A stretch of 64,000 nucleotides of DNA from DATKPA01 sp051955985 (GTDB lineage: Bacteria; Planctomycetota; Phycisphaerae; WQYP01): contig JBQCGD010000138.1 of assembly GCA_051955985.1 (NCBI GenBank), positions 27,174 through 91,173 on the forward strand, given 5' to 3'. Below the pieces are notes generated by a model. The model saw only the letters and a program-made list of their open reading frames with translations. It did not search any database and had not been told where the DNA came from. Below, in pieces: positions 34,943 to 42,898 of the stretch. Position 1 is the first letter of the stretch; every line of letters begins with the position of its first letter. A program made the translations under genes and the position numbers.

Positions 34943-35260
34943 TCAGGGTTTTTCGGCGAGTTGTTTTTGGAGGCGTTCGACTTCAGCGATCAGGCGTTTG
35001 ATGTATTCCGGGGCGTAAGCGGCGAAGGCGGTGTTGCGGACCATGGTCATGAGGGGGTCGGTGCCGACCATGGCGCCGGCGGGTTGCATGGTTTGAAGCA
35101 CGAGGACGCCGGCGCCGGTTTGGACGCCCATGACTTTGCCGTGGGAGGGCTTCCAGTTGCCGGCGGCGGCGAGGCCGTTGACGGCGTTTTTGAGCTCGGT
35201 GAGTTCTTTTTCGGTGAGGGGGGAATCGGAGGGGAGGGCGATGTGGGGGAATGCGATCAT
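34943..35260 (-). CDS. small conserved protein with C-terminal coiled coil, unknown function
   Basis: 105 aa from ATG 35260. Mixed alpha/beta start (MIAFPHIALPSDSPLTEKEL) and a final amphipathic helix EYIKRLIAEVERLQKQLAEK. No signal or membrane segment. It follows the BFD ferredoxin gene by 20 bp on the same strand and is likely co-transcribed. No function recognised. Confidence 0.6.
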   Translation of the reverse strand: MIAFPHIALPSDSPLTEKELTELKNAVNGLAAAGNWKPSHGKVMGVQTGAGVLVLQTMQPAGAMVGTDPLMTMVRNTAFAAYAPEYIKRLIAEVERLQKQLAEKP

Positions 35261-35280
35261 GGGCGTATCCTCGTAAAGTG

Positions 35281-35616
35281 TCAGAGGCCGTTGGTTTCGC
35301 CGGGGGGCGGTGTGCCGCGGCCTTCGGCGATGTATTGTTTGCGGCTGTTGCGGTAGGTGTCGGCGTCGATGTTTTCATCGTCGCGCGGGGAGGCGGGGGA
35401 ATCGTCGGTCTTTCGCCACCAGGGGATATGTTCGCCGCAGAGGCGTTTGTGGATTTTTTTGAGCATGGGGACGCACCAGCCGCAGCCGGTGCCGGCGGAG
35501 AGGCATTCGGAGATCTGGGAGGGGACTTTGGGTTTTTCGACGTTGCAGAAGGTTTCAATCTTGCGCCGTTTAACACTAAAGCAGTAACAGATAATGTCAT
35601 CGGGATTTAGGGCCAT
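35281..35616 (-). CDS. BFD-like [2Fe-2S] ferredoxin with a replaced 5' end
   Basis: 111 aa from ATG 35616 (an ATG at 35625 is also possible). Four Cys bind the cluster: CYC in PDDIICYCFSV and CGWC in GTGCGWCVPMLKKI, the order of bacterioferritin-associated ferredoxin domains. The tail (residues 70-111) is hydrophilic. Codons 1-23 are AT-richer than the rest. A second, GC-rich version of exactly these 23 codons lies at 36177-36245, separated by a low-GC segment with another gene. This suggests the first 23 codons were brought by an insertion that restored the frame. Confidence 0.8.
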   Translation of the reverse strand: MALNPDDIICYCFSVKRRKIETFCNVEKPKVPSQISECLSAGTGCGWCVPMLKKIHKRLCGEHIPWWRKTDDSPASPRDDENIDADTYRNSRKQYIAEGRGTPPPGETNGL

Positions 35617-36176
35617 AGAATTCATTCTATTGATCTGGCATCAAAAAGGCACGTTGAGCGGTTTTGAGGGAGGGCGTATTGGCTTGCAGAGCAGCGTTGG
35701 GCGAAAAACAATATCATGCTGGCGGCCATGACCTCGAAGGAACACAAAAATGGATCAACACCTTGTTCCCGTTCGCAACGAAATTGCTGTGATGGCAAGC
35801 GACCTTTATACGGTGATTGGCGTTCCTTTCGAGCGAACATCAGAGCTTCAGCGGCAAATTCTGGCGACATTTGCCTTCGGCATGATCTTCGCCGTTGGAC
35901 AACTGCGGCGTTTGTCGCCTCCGGAAGTCCACGTTCTTGCCATTGCGTGTCTGATGGACGTTTTCAAGTACGCCGATCATCAGGCTGCAGCTTTCTCTGC
36001 CGACTTGATTGTGCATGCTTCAAGTAAGAATCCGAAGGACACGCACAAAGCAATTATTCATCGCGGCATAGACGGCCATCGCCAATGGCAACAGAAGCAG
36101 AATGATCAACTCAAGATCAATATTGAAGGGATCTTTGAGGCGCTGAAAGTCTGAGGTTCGCCATACCACCGCAATG
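35548..36176. mobile_element. candidate gene-restoring insertion (about 0.63 kb)
   Basis: Limits are inferred: the left edge is codon 23 of the intact BFD gene and the right edge is the point where homology of the displaced BFD 5' end stops. The segment is lower in GC than both flanks, carries one gene on the opposite strand and supplies 23 new codons to the BFD gene. Both junctions share the similar string CGCAAGAT followed by GA and AC. No transposase or integrase is encoded, so movement would need help in trans. Confidence 0.5.
35750..36154 (+). CDS. all-helical cargo protein, possible immunity-type protein
   Basis: 134 aa from ATG 35750 with AAGGA upstream. Predicted mostly helical (SELQRQILATFAFGMIFAVG, EVHVLAIACLMDVFKYAD) with a conserved-looking AIIHRGIDGHRQW near the C-terminus. 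From memory this resembles the Imm48-type immunity proteins of polymorphic toxin systems, but I cannot verify it. Codon use is less GC-rich than neighbours. It sits on the segment that split the BFD gene and runs opposite to it. Confidence 0.6.
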   Translation: MDQHLVPVRNEIAVMASDLYTVIGVPFERTSELQRQILATFAFGMIFAVGQLRRLSPPEVHVLAIACLMDVFKYADHQAAAFSADLIVHASSKNPKDTHKAIIHRGIDGHRQWQQKQNDQLKINIEGIFEALKV

Positions 36177-36245
36177 AAACGTCTCGATCTTGCGGAGCGA
36201 AACGTCGAAGCAGAAGCAGACGGTGTCGTCGGGTTTGAGGGCCAT
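36177..36245 (-). pseudogene. displaced 5' end of the BFD ferredoxin gene
   Basis: ATG 36245 opens a frame of 23 codons, MALKPDDTVCFCFDVSLRKI then ETF, that matches codons 1-23 of the intact BFD gene (MALNPDDIICYCFSVKRRKI then ETF) at about 15 positions; homology then stops abruptly. The frame continues 19 unrelated codons to a TGA at 36117. Its codons are GC-rich as in the body of the BFD gene, so it is probably the original 5' end. Confidence 0.7.
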
Positions 36246-36271
36246 GGGGAGAGTTTAGCACGGCGTGACGG

Positions 36272-36348
36272 GTAATTGGTAATTTGTAATTGGTAATTGG
36301 GAGGGGCGGGGAGGCGCCAGCCGTTACGAATTACCAGTTACCAATTAC
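36272..36348. repeat. palindromic GTAATTG word repeat overlapping a stop codon
   Basis: Four 7-bp units (GTAATTG, GTAATTT, GTAATTG, GTAATTG) at 36272-36299 face three inverted units at 36328-36348 across a GC-rich loop. The last inverted unit contributes TTA (36345-36347), the stop codon of the Gfo/Idh gene. Confidence 0.75.
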
Positions 36349-37418
36349 AGCCTCACCGCGGCGCCGGTCTCGTTGCTTTTGTAGATGGCGGCGACGAGCT
36401 GCGTGACCTGGCGGCCGGCGTCGGTGGTGATGAGCGGCGGGCGGCGGTCGATGGCGGCGCGGAGGAAGTCCTGGATTTGCAGGCCGTGGTAGTGGGCGAT
36501 GGGGTCGATGGCGTTGAAGAAGTCGGTGTCTTCTTTTTTCCATTGGGCGAGGAGGTGTTCTTCGCCGGGGATGGTCCAGAGGTCGTTGAGGGGGGGCTCG
36601 GTGATTTTGGACATGCCGGGGACGAACATGGTGCCGCCGTCGGTTTGCACGCCGATGGACGCGCCGGTGTGGCCGTTGACTTGCACGCGGCCGTAGAGGG
36701 CGGGGTTGACGGAGTTGGAGACGAGGATCTGGCCGAGGGCGCCGGACTTGAAGCGGAGGACGGCCATGGCGGTGTCTTCGACTTCGATGTAGGGGTGATT
36801 GAGGTTGGCCCACATGGCCATGACTTCGGCGACGGGGCCCATGTACCAGAGGAGAAGGTCGAGCTGGTGCGGGGCCTGGTTGATGAGGACGCCGCCGCCT
36901 TCGCCTTTCCAGGAGCCGCGCCAGGGGTCGGAGGTGTAGTATTTTTCGTCGCGCCAGCCGTACATGGCGACAACGCCGAAGATCGGTTTGCCGATTTTGC
37001 CTGCGTCGATCGCGCGGCGGATGCGCTGGGCGGGCTCGTAGAAGCGGCGTTGGGAGACGACGGCGACGGTGACTTGGTGTTGCTTTTGGGCGGCAATGAT
37101 GCGGTCGCAATCTTCGACGGTCGCGGCGAGGGGTTTTTCGATAAGGACGTGAATGCCGGCGTTGATGCAGGCGATGGCGGGGTCGGCATGCTGGGGGTGG
37201 GGCGTGCAGATGCAGACAGCGTCGGGTTTGGCATCGCGGATGAGCTGCTCGGTGGAGTCGAAGGCCTTGACGTTGTACTTGTCGGCGAACGCCTGGGCGC
37301 GATCGAGATGGCGGCTGGCGACGGCGACGAAGTGGGATTCGGGTAGCGATTGGAGCGCGGCCGCGAAGACGTGGGCGACTTTGCCGGTGCCGATGATGGC
37401 GGTTTTCAGTTTTTGCAT
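36345..37418 (-). CDS. Gfo/Idh/MocA-family NAD(P)-dependent oxidoreductase
   Basis: 357 aa from ATG 37418. The N-terminal Rossmann fold begins TAIIGTGKVAHVFAAAL; CICTPHPQHADPAIACINAG and HVLIEKPLAAT contain the EKP motif with catalytic Lys; GGGVLINQAPHQLDLLLWYMG has the conserved active-site His. Such enzymes oxidise or epimerise sugars and inositols. It is followed upstream by an alcohol dehydrogenase and an MFS carrier on the same strand, a pattern of sugar or uronate catabolism. Its stop codon lies in the GTAATTG repeat. Confidence 0.92.
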   Translation of the reverse strand: MQKLKTAIIGTGKVAHVFAAALQSLPESHFVAVASRHLDRAQAFADKYNVKAFDSTEQLIRDAKPDAVCICTPHPQHADPAIACINAGIHVLIEKPLAATVEDCDRIIAAQKQHQVTVAVVSQRRFYEPAQRIRRAIDAGKIGKPIFGVVAMYGWRDEKYYTSDPWRGSWKGEGGGVLINQAPHQLDLLLWYMGPVAEVMAMWANLNHPYIEVEDTAMAVLRFKSGALGQILVSNSVNPALYGRVQVNGHTGASIGVQTDGGTMFVPGMSKITEPPLNDLWTIPGEEHLLAQWKKEDTDFFNAIDPIAHYHGLQIQDFLRAAIDRRPPLITTDAGRQVTQLVAAIYKSNETGAAVRL

Positions 37419-37440
37419 GGTTTCGACTCGACGAACTTAA

Positions 37441-37497
37441 ACACGAAGAGCACTAAGGCACGAAGAATTTGACACCGAGGACACAGAGGGGCACAGA
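37441..37497. repeat. 9-nt periodic word repeat (CACGAAGAG / CACAGAGGG)
   Basis: CACGAAGAG, CACTAAGG, CACGAAGAA, then CACCGAGGA, CACAGAGGG and GCACAGAG follow at about 9-nt steps in the 90-bp gap between the Gfo/Idh and dehydrogenase genes. It lies upstream of the Gfo/Idh start and 12 bp past the dehydrogenase stop. Confidence 0.65.
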
Positions 37498-37508
37498 GTT
37501 TCTTTATT

Positions 37509-38552
37509 TTAGGGGGTAAGGAGGACTTTGAGGAGTGCGGGGTCTTTGTTGTAGAGGCGGTCGAAATACGTTGGGCCTTGGTCGAGGGGGGCGGTGGCGC
37601 TGATGAGGGAGGCGACGTTTACTTTTTTGGTGGCGAGGAGGTCGATGCAGGTGGGGTATTCGCCGTTGGAGGCGGCGGTGCCGAGGAGGGTGAGTTCGCG
37701 CGTGACGACGGATTGGAGGGGGAGGGGGACGGTTGGGGAGACGTTGCCGACGAGGACGATGGTGGCGCCTTTTCTGGCGGCGGTGATGGCGGTGTGGATG
37801 GAGGGGCCGGCGCCGACGGCTTCGAAGACGAGGTCGAGGCCGCCGTGGGTGAGGCCGTGGATTTGTTGGACGAGATCGGGGGCGTTGGCGGGAAGGGTGT
37901 GGGTGGCGCCGGCGGTTTTTGCGGTCTGGAGGCGGGCGGGGTCGATGTCGGTGGCGAGGAGGGTGGAGACGCCGGCGACGCGGAGGGTTTGGAGGAGGAG
38001 CTGGCCGATCATGCCGGCGCCGACGACGAGCGCGGATTTCCCGAGGAGGCCGGTGGGCGTGGCGCTCGCGGCGCGGGAGAGGGCGTGCACGGCGATGGAG
38101 ACCGGTTCGATCATCGCGGCGTGTTCGAAGGAGAGACTGTCCGGCAGGTGATAGGCGATGCGCACCGGGATCGTCGCGAACTCGGCAAAACAGCCGTGCT
38201 GCCGGTATTCGTTGCAGGAGACGCCGAGGACCCGGCGGTTGTCGCAGAGGTTGATGCGGCCGGCGCGGCAGTAGGCGCAGTGGCCGCAGGAGATGGTCGA
38301 GTCGAAGGTGATGCGATCGCCGGGCTTGAAATCGCGGACGTTCGATCCGCACTTCTCGACGATGCCCGCGGCTTCGTGGCCCATGACGATCGGCGGAATG
38401 CGGCGGCCGGTGGAGCCGTCGTAGCCGTGAACATCCGAACCGCAGATGCCGCAGGTCTTGATGCGGACGAGGAGGTCATCGGGGCCGAACTCCGGGATGG
38501 GCATGTCGGCGAGTTCGAGTTTTTTCCTGTCGGTGAGGAGGAGTGCCTTCAT
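37509..38552 (-). CDS. zinc-dependent medium-chain alcohol/sugar-alcohol dehydrogenase
   Basis: 347 aa from ATG 38552, overlapping the upstream carrier stop by 4 bp (ATGA). Catalytic zinc ligands: Cys in KTCGICGSDVHG, GHEAAG His-Glu and Glu in AAMIEPVSIAVHAL. Structural zinc Cys cluster: CGHCAYCRAGRINLC. NAD(P) site: ALVVGAGMIGQLLLQ. It resembles sorbitol, galactitol-phosphate and L-threonine dehydrogenases. Probably oxidises the sugar alcohol or aldonate imported by the neighbouring MFS protein. Confidence 0.92.
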   Translation of the reverse strand: MKALLLTDRKKLELADMPIPEFGPDDLLVRIKTCGICGSDVHGYDGSTGRRIPPIVMGHEAAGIVEKCGSNVRDFKPGDRITFDSTISCGHCAYCRAGRINLCDNRRVLGVSCNEYRQHGCFAEFATIPVRIAYHLPDSLSFEHAAMIEPVSIAVHALSRAASATPTGLLGKSALVVGAGMIGQLLLQTLRVAGVSTLLATDIDPARLQTAKTAGATHTLPANAPDLVQQIHGLTHGGLDLVFEAVGAGPSIHTAITAARKGATIVLVGNVSPTVPLPLQSVVTRELTLLGTAASNGEYPTCIDLLATKKVNVASLISATAPLDQGPTYFDRLYNKDPALLKVLLTP

Positions 38553-39856
38553 GAATAGCTCGCTTCTGAGAGTTCCGGCGAAAGGACTGCGGGCGTCAGG
38601 GTGGGTGACAACAGGTGGATGATCGCCACGGAAAGGATATAGGCGATGCCCGCGCAGAAGAAGGGGGCGTAGTAGTTGTGGGAGTACTGGACCCAGTAGC
38701 CGGTGAAGAGCTGGAAGAGGGACGCGCCGACGTAGCCGAAGAAGCCGCCGAACCCGGCGACGCTGGCGACGGCGTTTTGCGGGAAGAGGTCGCTGCAGAG
38801 GGTGTAGATGTTGCTGGAGAAGCCCTGGTGTCCGGCGGTGGCGAGGCCGACGACGAGGACGACGAGCCAGAGGTGGTGGAGCATGGGGGCGAGGATGATC
38901 GGGAGGGCGAGGGCGCCGAAGAGAAGCATGGCGGATTTGCGGGCGACGTTGACGGAGCGGCCGTGCTTCAGCAGGGTGGAGGAGAGCGCGCCGCCGCCGA
39001 GAGCGCCGAGGTCGGCCATGAGATAGATGGTGACGAGCGGCCAGCCGAGGTCGGCGAGCTGGAGGTGATAGGGATTGCCGCTGAAGAACTTGGGAATCCA
39101 GGTCATGAAGAACCACCAGATGCCGTCGGAGAGGAATTTGCCCGCGACGAAGACCCAGGCCTGGCGGTATTGAACGATGTGCGTCCAGGGAAGCTTGATG
39201 GCGGGTTCGGGTGGATCACTTTTGATCAGGGCGAGTTCTTCTTGAGAAACCCACGGATCGTTTTCCGGGCAGCGGTAGAAGGGGAGCCAAATGAGGGCGA
39301 GGAGCAGCCCGAGGGCGCCGGTATAGACGAAAGCCGACTGCCAGCCGAAGCGAAGCGTGAGCCACGGGACGATCAATGGCGTGGTGATGGCGGCCATGTT
39401 GGCGCCGGCGTTGACGAAGCCGAAGGCAAAGGCGCGCTGGCGTCGCGGGAACCACTCGGCGCAGACCTTTGCCGCGCCGGGAAAGGAGGGGGATTCGGCG
39501 AGGCCGAGCGCGGCGCGGAAGGTGGCGAAGGAGAGAGGCCCGGCGCCCAGGGCGGTGAGCATGGCGCAGGCCGACCACGCTACAAGAGCGAGGCCGTAGC
39601 CGAGGCGGGTGCCGATGCGATCGAGGAGGCGGCCGGCGCCGATCTGGCCGAAGGCGTAGGCGATGGCGAACGCGGAGCCGATCATGCCGTACTCGGCATC
39701 GGAGATGGAGAATCTGGCCTGGAGGTCGGGGGCAAGGAGGGCGATGACGAGGCGGTCGATGTAATTGATGGTGATGGCGAAGAAGAGAAGGGCGAGGATG
39801 ATCCAGCGGAGCGGGAAGCGCGCGGATCGGCGGGAATGATCGAGAGGCTGCTCCAC
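38549..39856 (-). CDS. MFS transporter of the anion:cation symporter (ExuT-like) family
   Basis: 435 aa from GTG 39856 (AAAGGA upstream; ATG 39901 is a weaker alternative). Twelve helices; signature INYIDRLVIALLAPDLQ in helix 1, GRLLDRIGTRLGYG in the 2-3 loop, and RAALGLAESPSFPGAAKVCAEWFP typical of hexuronate/galactarate/glucarate importers. It heads the three-gene run with the dehydrogenase and Gfo/Idh genes, so a hexuronate or related acid is the likely substrate. Confidence 0.88.
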   Translation of the reverse strand: MEQPLDHSRRSARFPLRWIILALLFFAITINYIDRLVIALLAPDLQARFSISDAEYGMIGSAFAIAYAFGQIGAGRLLDRIGTRLGYGLALVAWSACAMLTALGAGPLSFATFRAALGLAESPSFPGAAKVCAEWFPRRQRAFAFGFVNAGANMAAITTPLIVPWLTLRFGWQSAFVYTGALGLLLALIWLPFYRCPENDPWVSQEELALIKSDPPEPAIKLPWTHIVQYRQAWVFVAGKFLSDGIWWFFMTWIPKFFSGNPYHLQLADLGWPLVTIYLMADLGALGGGALSSTLLKHGRSVNVARKSAMLLFGALALPIILAPMLHHLWLVVLVVGLATAGHQGFSSNIYTLCSDLFPQNAVASVAGFGGFFGYVGASLFQLFTGYWVQYSHNYYAPFFCAGIAYILSVAIIHLLSPTLTPAVLSPELSEASYS

Positions 39857-39921
39857 GGGAATCCTTTTGCGGGGCGAGAGGTGCACGCGTATAACCCGCA
39901 TGGTCGCCGAGGAGCACGCGG

Positions 39922-40503
39922 GTGCCAACACAAAAAACGGATTACCGGGTGGAATCTTTCAGGAGCGCGGAGGCGTTTCGCGCGTGGATGGAGCGGGAGC
40001 ATGAACGCTGCCCCGGCGTGTGGGTGCGGTTTTTCAAGAAGGTTTCGGCGAAGGAGACCGTGAGATACGCGGAGGCGCTGGATGTGGCGCTGTGTTTTGG
40101 GTGGATCGACGGGCAGGTCAAGCCGCTGGATGCCGAATCGTACCTGCAGAAGTTCACCCCGCGGCGCGCACGAAGCACGTGGTCGAAGCGGAACGTGACG
40201 CATGTCGAGCGGTTGATTCGCGACGGTCTGATGCGGCCGGCCGGGCTGGCGGCCGTGGAGGCGGCGAAGAAGGATGGCCGCTGGGAGGCGGCATACGATT
40301 CGCCGCGGAACATGCAGGTGCCGGCGGATTTCCTGGCGAGATTGCGGAAGGAAAAGAAGGCGTACGCGTTCTTTGAGTCGCTGACGCGCGCCAATGTGTA
40401 CGCCATTGCCTATCGGCTGCAGACGGCGAAAAAGGCGGAGACTCGGGAGCGGCGGATGGTTGCGATTCTGGAGATGATGCGGCGCGGCGAAAAGTTTCAC
40501 TGA
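39922..40503 (+). CDS. YdeI/OmpD-associated family protein
   Basis: 193 aa from GTG 39922 (GAGGAG upstream). FRAWMEREHERCPGVWVRFFKK, YAEALDVALCFGWIDGQVKPLD and YLQKFTPRRARSTWSKRNV are the defining stretches of this family, often annotated as bacteriocin-protection or OmdA proteins. Biochemical role is unsettled. It is divergent from the MFS gene and followed by a DUF1697 gene, both frequent housekeeping companions. Confidence 0.88.
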   Translation: MPTQKTDYRVESFRSAEAFRAWMEREHERCPGVWVRFFKKVSAKETVRYAEALDVALCFGWIDGQVKPLDAESYLQKFTPRRARSTWSKRNVTHVERLIRDGLMRPAGLAAVEAAKKDGRWEAAYDSPRNMQVPADFLARLRKEKKAYAFFESLTRANVYAIAYRLQTAKKAETRERRMVAILEMMRRGEKFH

Positions 40504-40555
40504 CTGGCCGCCGTCCACGGTATTCATCACGAAGGACCACAAAGAGGTTTTGCAG

Positions 40556-41098
40556 ATGGCGAAAGTTGCGGCGTTCTTGCGGGGAATCAATGTCGGCGGG
40601 AAGGTGATGGTGCCGATGGCGGAATTGAAGAAAGCCGTCGAGAGCCTGGGGTATGCCAAGGTGATGACGGTGCTGAACAGCGGGAACCTGGTCTTTGAGG
40701 CCGGTCCGAAGAAGAGCGCCGCGGTCGAGAAGGAACTGGAGGGGGCGATTGCGAAGCGGTTCGGGCTGGCCGTGGAGGTGATGGTGCGCGGGGCGGCCGA
40801 GATGGAGCGCGTGGTCGCGGAGAACCCGTTTAAGCGCGAGGCGCAGGAGGATCCGAGTCACCTGGTGGTGTTGTTCTTGAAAGAGGCGGCAGGAAGGGAG
40901 CGGGCGGAGCGACTGCGTGCGGCCATCAAGGGGCGGGAACGGGTGGAGGCGAAAGGACGGGAGATTTTCGCGGTCTATCCGGATGGCATCGGGAAGTCCA
41001 AACTGACAAATGGGGTGATTGAAAAGGCGGTGGAAGCGCGGGCGACGGGTCGGAATTGGAACACGGTCGTGAAGTTGGCGGGGTTGCTTCAGGGGTGA
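40556..41098 (+). CDS. DUF1697 protein
   Basis: 180 aa from ATG 40556 with AGAGG eight bases upstream (a TTG lies at 40550). AAFLRGINVGGKVMVPMAEL, VLNSGNLVFEA, HLVVLFLKEA and the C-terminal GRNWNTVVKLAGLL identify DUF1697. Function unknown. The preceding 25 bases (ATCACGAAGGACCACAAAG) look like a short remnant of the CACGAAG word repeats, which then provides its ribosome site. Confidence 0.88.
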   Translation: MAKVAAFLRGINVGGKVMVPMAELKKAVESLGYAKVMTVLNSGNLVFEAGPKKSAAVEKELEGAIAKRFGLAVEVMVRGAAEMERVVAENPFKREAQEDPSHLVVLFLKEAAGRERAERLRAAIKGRERVEAKGREIFAVYPDGIGKSKLTNGVIEKAVEARATGRNWNTVVKLAGLLQG

Positions 41099-41228
41099 GC
41101 GGGGCGCTTTCGTTCAACGATGGCCGTTGCTTTGGGCGAGGAGTTTTTAACTTGTCCGGGAGCGAGGTCCTTCAAGCAGCGTGGTCCATTTCGTCTTTTG
41201 TGGCTTTGCGGTTTTGATTCCCATGGGG

Positions 41229-41693
41229 TCACCGCATCTCCGCCATCAACTCCACTTCGACCGCTGCATTGAGGGGAAGCGCATTGGTACCGACGGCGGC
41301 CCGGGCGTGCTTGCCGGCATCCCCGAAGACGGCGACGAGGAGGTCGGAAGCCCCGTTGGCCACCTTGGGCTGGGCGTCGAAGCCGTCGGCAGATTGCACG
41401 AAAACGCCGATGCGAAGGATGCGGGCGACGTTGTCGAGGTTGCCGCCACAAGCGTCGCGCAGGACGGCCAGGGCATTGAGCGTGCACAGCTTCGCCGCTT
41501 CAATCCCCTGCTCAATGGAGAGAGCAGTGGGGATGGGCCCGGCGAATTGGACCTTGCCGTCTTTGGACGGAAGCTGCCCGGAGATAATGATGAGGTTGCC
41601 CGCGTGAACGAACGGGACGTAGGAGGCGACGGGCTTTGGGGCCGGCGGCAGGGTGAGGTTGAGCCGTTGGAGGGCGGCATCGATCTGCGACAT
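41229..41693 (-). CDS. RidA/YjgF-family protein
   Basis: 154 aa from ATG 41693 with AGGAGG upstream. Family stretches: PFVHAGNLIIISGQLPSKDG, ALAVLRDACGGNLDNVARIL, and KHARAAVGTNALPLNAAVEVELMAE with the conserved Arg that binds the imine carboxylate. RidA proteins hydrolyse reactive enamines/imines from amino-acid dehydratases. Slightly longer than classical RidA (about 128 aa), closer to a paralogue subgroup. Confidence 0.9.
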   Translation of the reverse strand: MSQIDAALQRLNLTLPPAPKPVASYVPFVHAGNLIIISGQLPSKDGKVQFAGPIPTALSIEQGIEAAKLCTLNALAVLRDACGGNLDNVARILRIGVFVQSADGFDAQPKVANGASDLLVAVFGDAGKHARAAVGTNALPLNAAVEVELMAEMR

Positions 41694-41770
41694 AAGAACC
41701 TCCTGTGAGAAGTCTACGCGGATTATGAACGGGGGCGCTCGATTGGTACAATAGCTCCCTTCGCAAAACC

Positions 41771-42883
41771 ATGGAGCCCGGCCGAATGACCGCCATTCAG
41801 AGCAGCACGCAACCCGTTTCTTCAACGAGCGTCACCACCGTCTCGGCCTCCGCGCCCGCGACCGAGTGGTACGAAGCGGCGCCACCCCCCTACTACTCCA
41901 TGGTAGTGCCGATGTACAACGAGGCGGATTCCGTGCAGGAATTGTACGACGGCCTCACGCGCAACCTGGCGTCGTTCGGCAAACCGTACGAAATCATCTT
42001 CATCAACGACGGCTCCAAGGACGGCACGTACCAGCGGCTGACCGACCTGGCGGAAAAAGACCCGCACGTCTTCGTCATCAACCTGCGGCGCAATTTCGGA
42101 CAGACGCCCGCGCTGGCGGCCGGCTTCGACCACGCCCGCGGCGAAATCGTCATCGCCATGGATGGCGACCTGCAGCACGATCCGAACGAACTGCCGAAGT
42201 TCATCCAGAAGATCGACGAGGGGTATGACGTCGTTTCCGGCTGGCGCGAAAAACGCGTCGACGGGCTCTTCCTCCGCCGCATTCCCTCAAAGCTCGCCAA
42301 CCTCGCGATCCGCAAAATTTCCAAGGTCGACGTGCACGATTTCGGCACCACGTTCAAGGCCTACCGCCGCGACCTGCTCGACCACATCACCCTCTACGGC
42401 GACAACCACCGCTTCATCCCGGCGCTGGCGTACATGGCGGGGGCGAAAATCACCGAAGTGCCGATCCGCAACATCAACGCGCCCTATCGCCCCTCAAACT
42501 ACGGCATTGGCCGCACGTTCCGCGTGATGCTCGACCTGCTGACAATCAAGTTCCTCAACAGCTATCTCACGCGGCCGATCCACCTGTTCGGAAAGCTGGG
42601 GCTGGGGTCGCTGCTGATCTCCGGCATCATCTTCCTCTTCCTGCTGGTGCGGAAGATCTTCTGGCGCGTCGACCTGATGCAGACGCACGGCCCGCTGATG
42701 ATCCTCGGCGTGATGATTTTCTTCATGGCGTTTCTCTTCTTCTCGACGGGCCTCCTCGCCGAGCTGATTTCCCGCGTCTACTTCGAATCGCAGCGGAAGA
42801 GCATCTACACGGTGCGCGAGATCCGGCATGGGCAGAATGCGTGGCGCGGGCGTCCGGGGCGGCCCATCATTCCGCGGGATTGA
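41771..42883 (+). CDS. GT2 polyprenyl-phosphate sugar transferase (GtrB/DPM1-like)
   Basis: 370 aa from ATG 41771 (ATG 41786 possible). GT-A domain: YYSMVVPMYNEADSVQEL, IIFINDGSKDGT, and metal motif DGDLQHDPNELP, with FGTTFKAYRRDLLD. Two C-terminal helices (LGSLLISGIIFLFLL; GPLMILGVMIFFMAFLFF) anchor it. Makes a polyprenyl-phosphate-linked sugar on the cytoplasmic face, which a GT-C enzyme such as the product of 43999-45789 could use. Confidence 0.9.
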   Translation: MEPGRMTAIQSSTQPVSSTSVTTVSASAPATEWYEAAPPPYYSMVVPMYNEADSVQELYDGLTRNLASFGKPYEIIFINDGSKDGTYQRLTDLAEKDPHVFVINLRRNFGQTPALAAGFDHARGEIVIAMDGDLQHDPNELPKFIQKIDEGYDVVSGWREKRVDGLFLRRIPSKLANLAIRKISKVDVHDFGTTFKAYRRDLLDHITLYGDNHRFIPALAYMAGAKITEVPIRNINAPYRPSNYGIGRTFRVMLDLLTIKFLNSYLTRPIHLFGKLGLGSLLISGIIFLFLLVRKIFWRVDLMQTHGPLMILGVMIFFMAFLFFSTGLLAELISRVYFESQRKSIYTVREIRHGQNAWRGRPGRPIIPRD

Positions 42884-42898
42884 GTGCGGGGCGCGGGG

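Noticed and set aside
35281..36245. simple tandem duplication of the BFD gene
   Set aside because: Homology stops exactly at codon 23 in the stranded copy and coincides with a composition step in the intact gene, which fits insertion better; not fully excluded.
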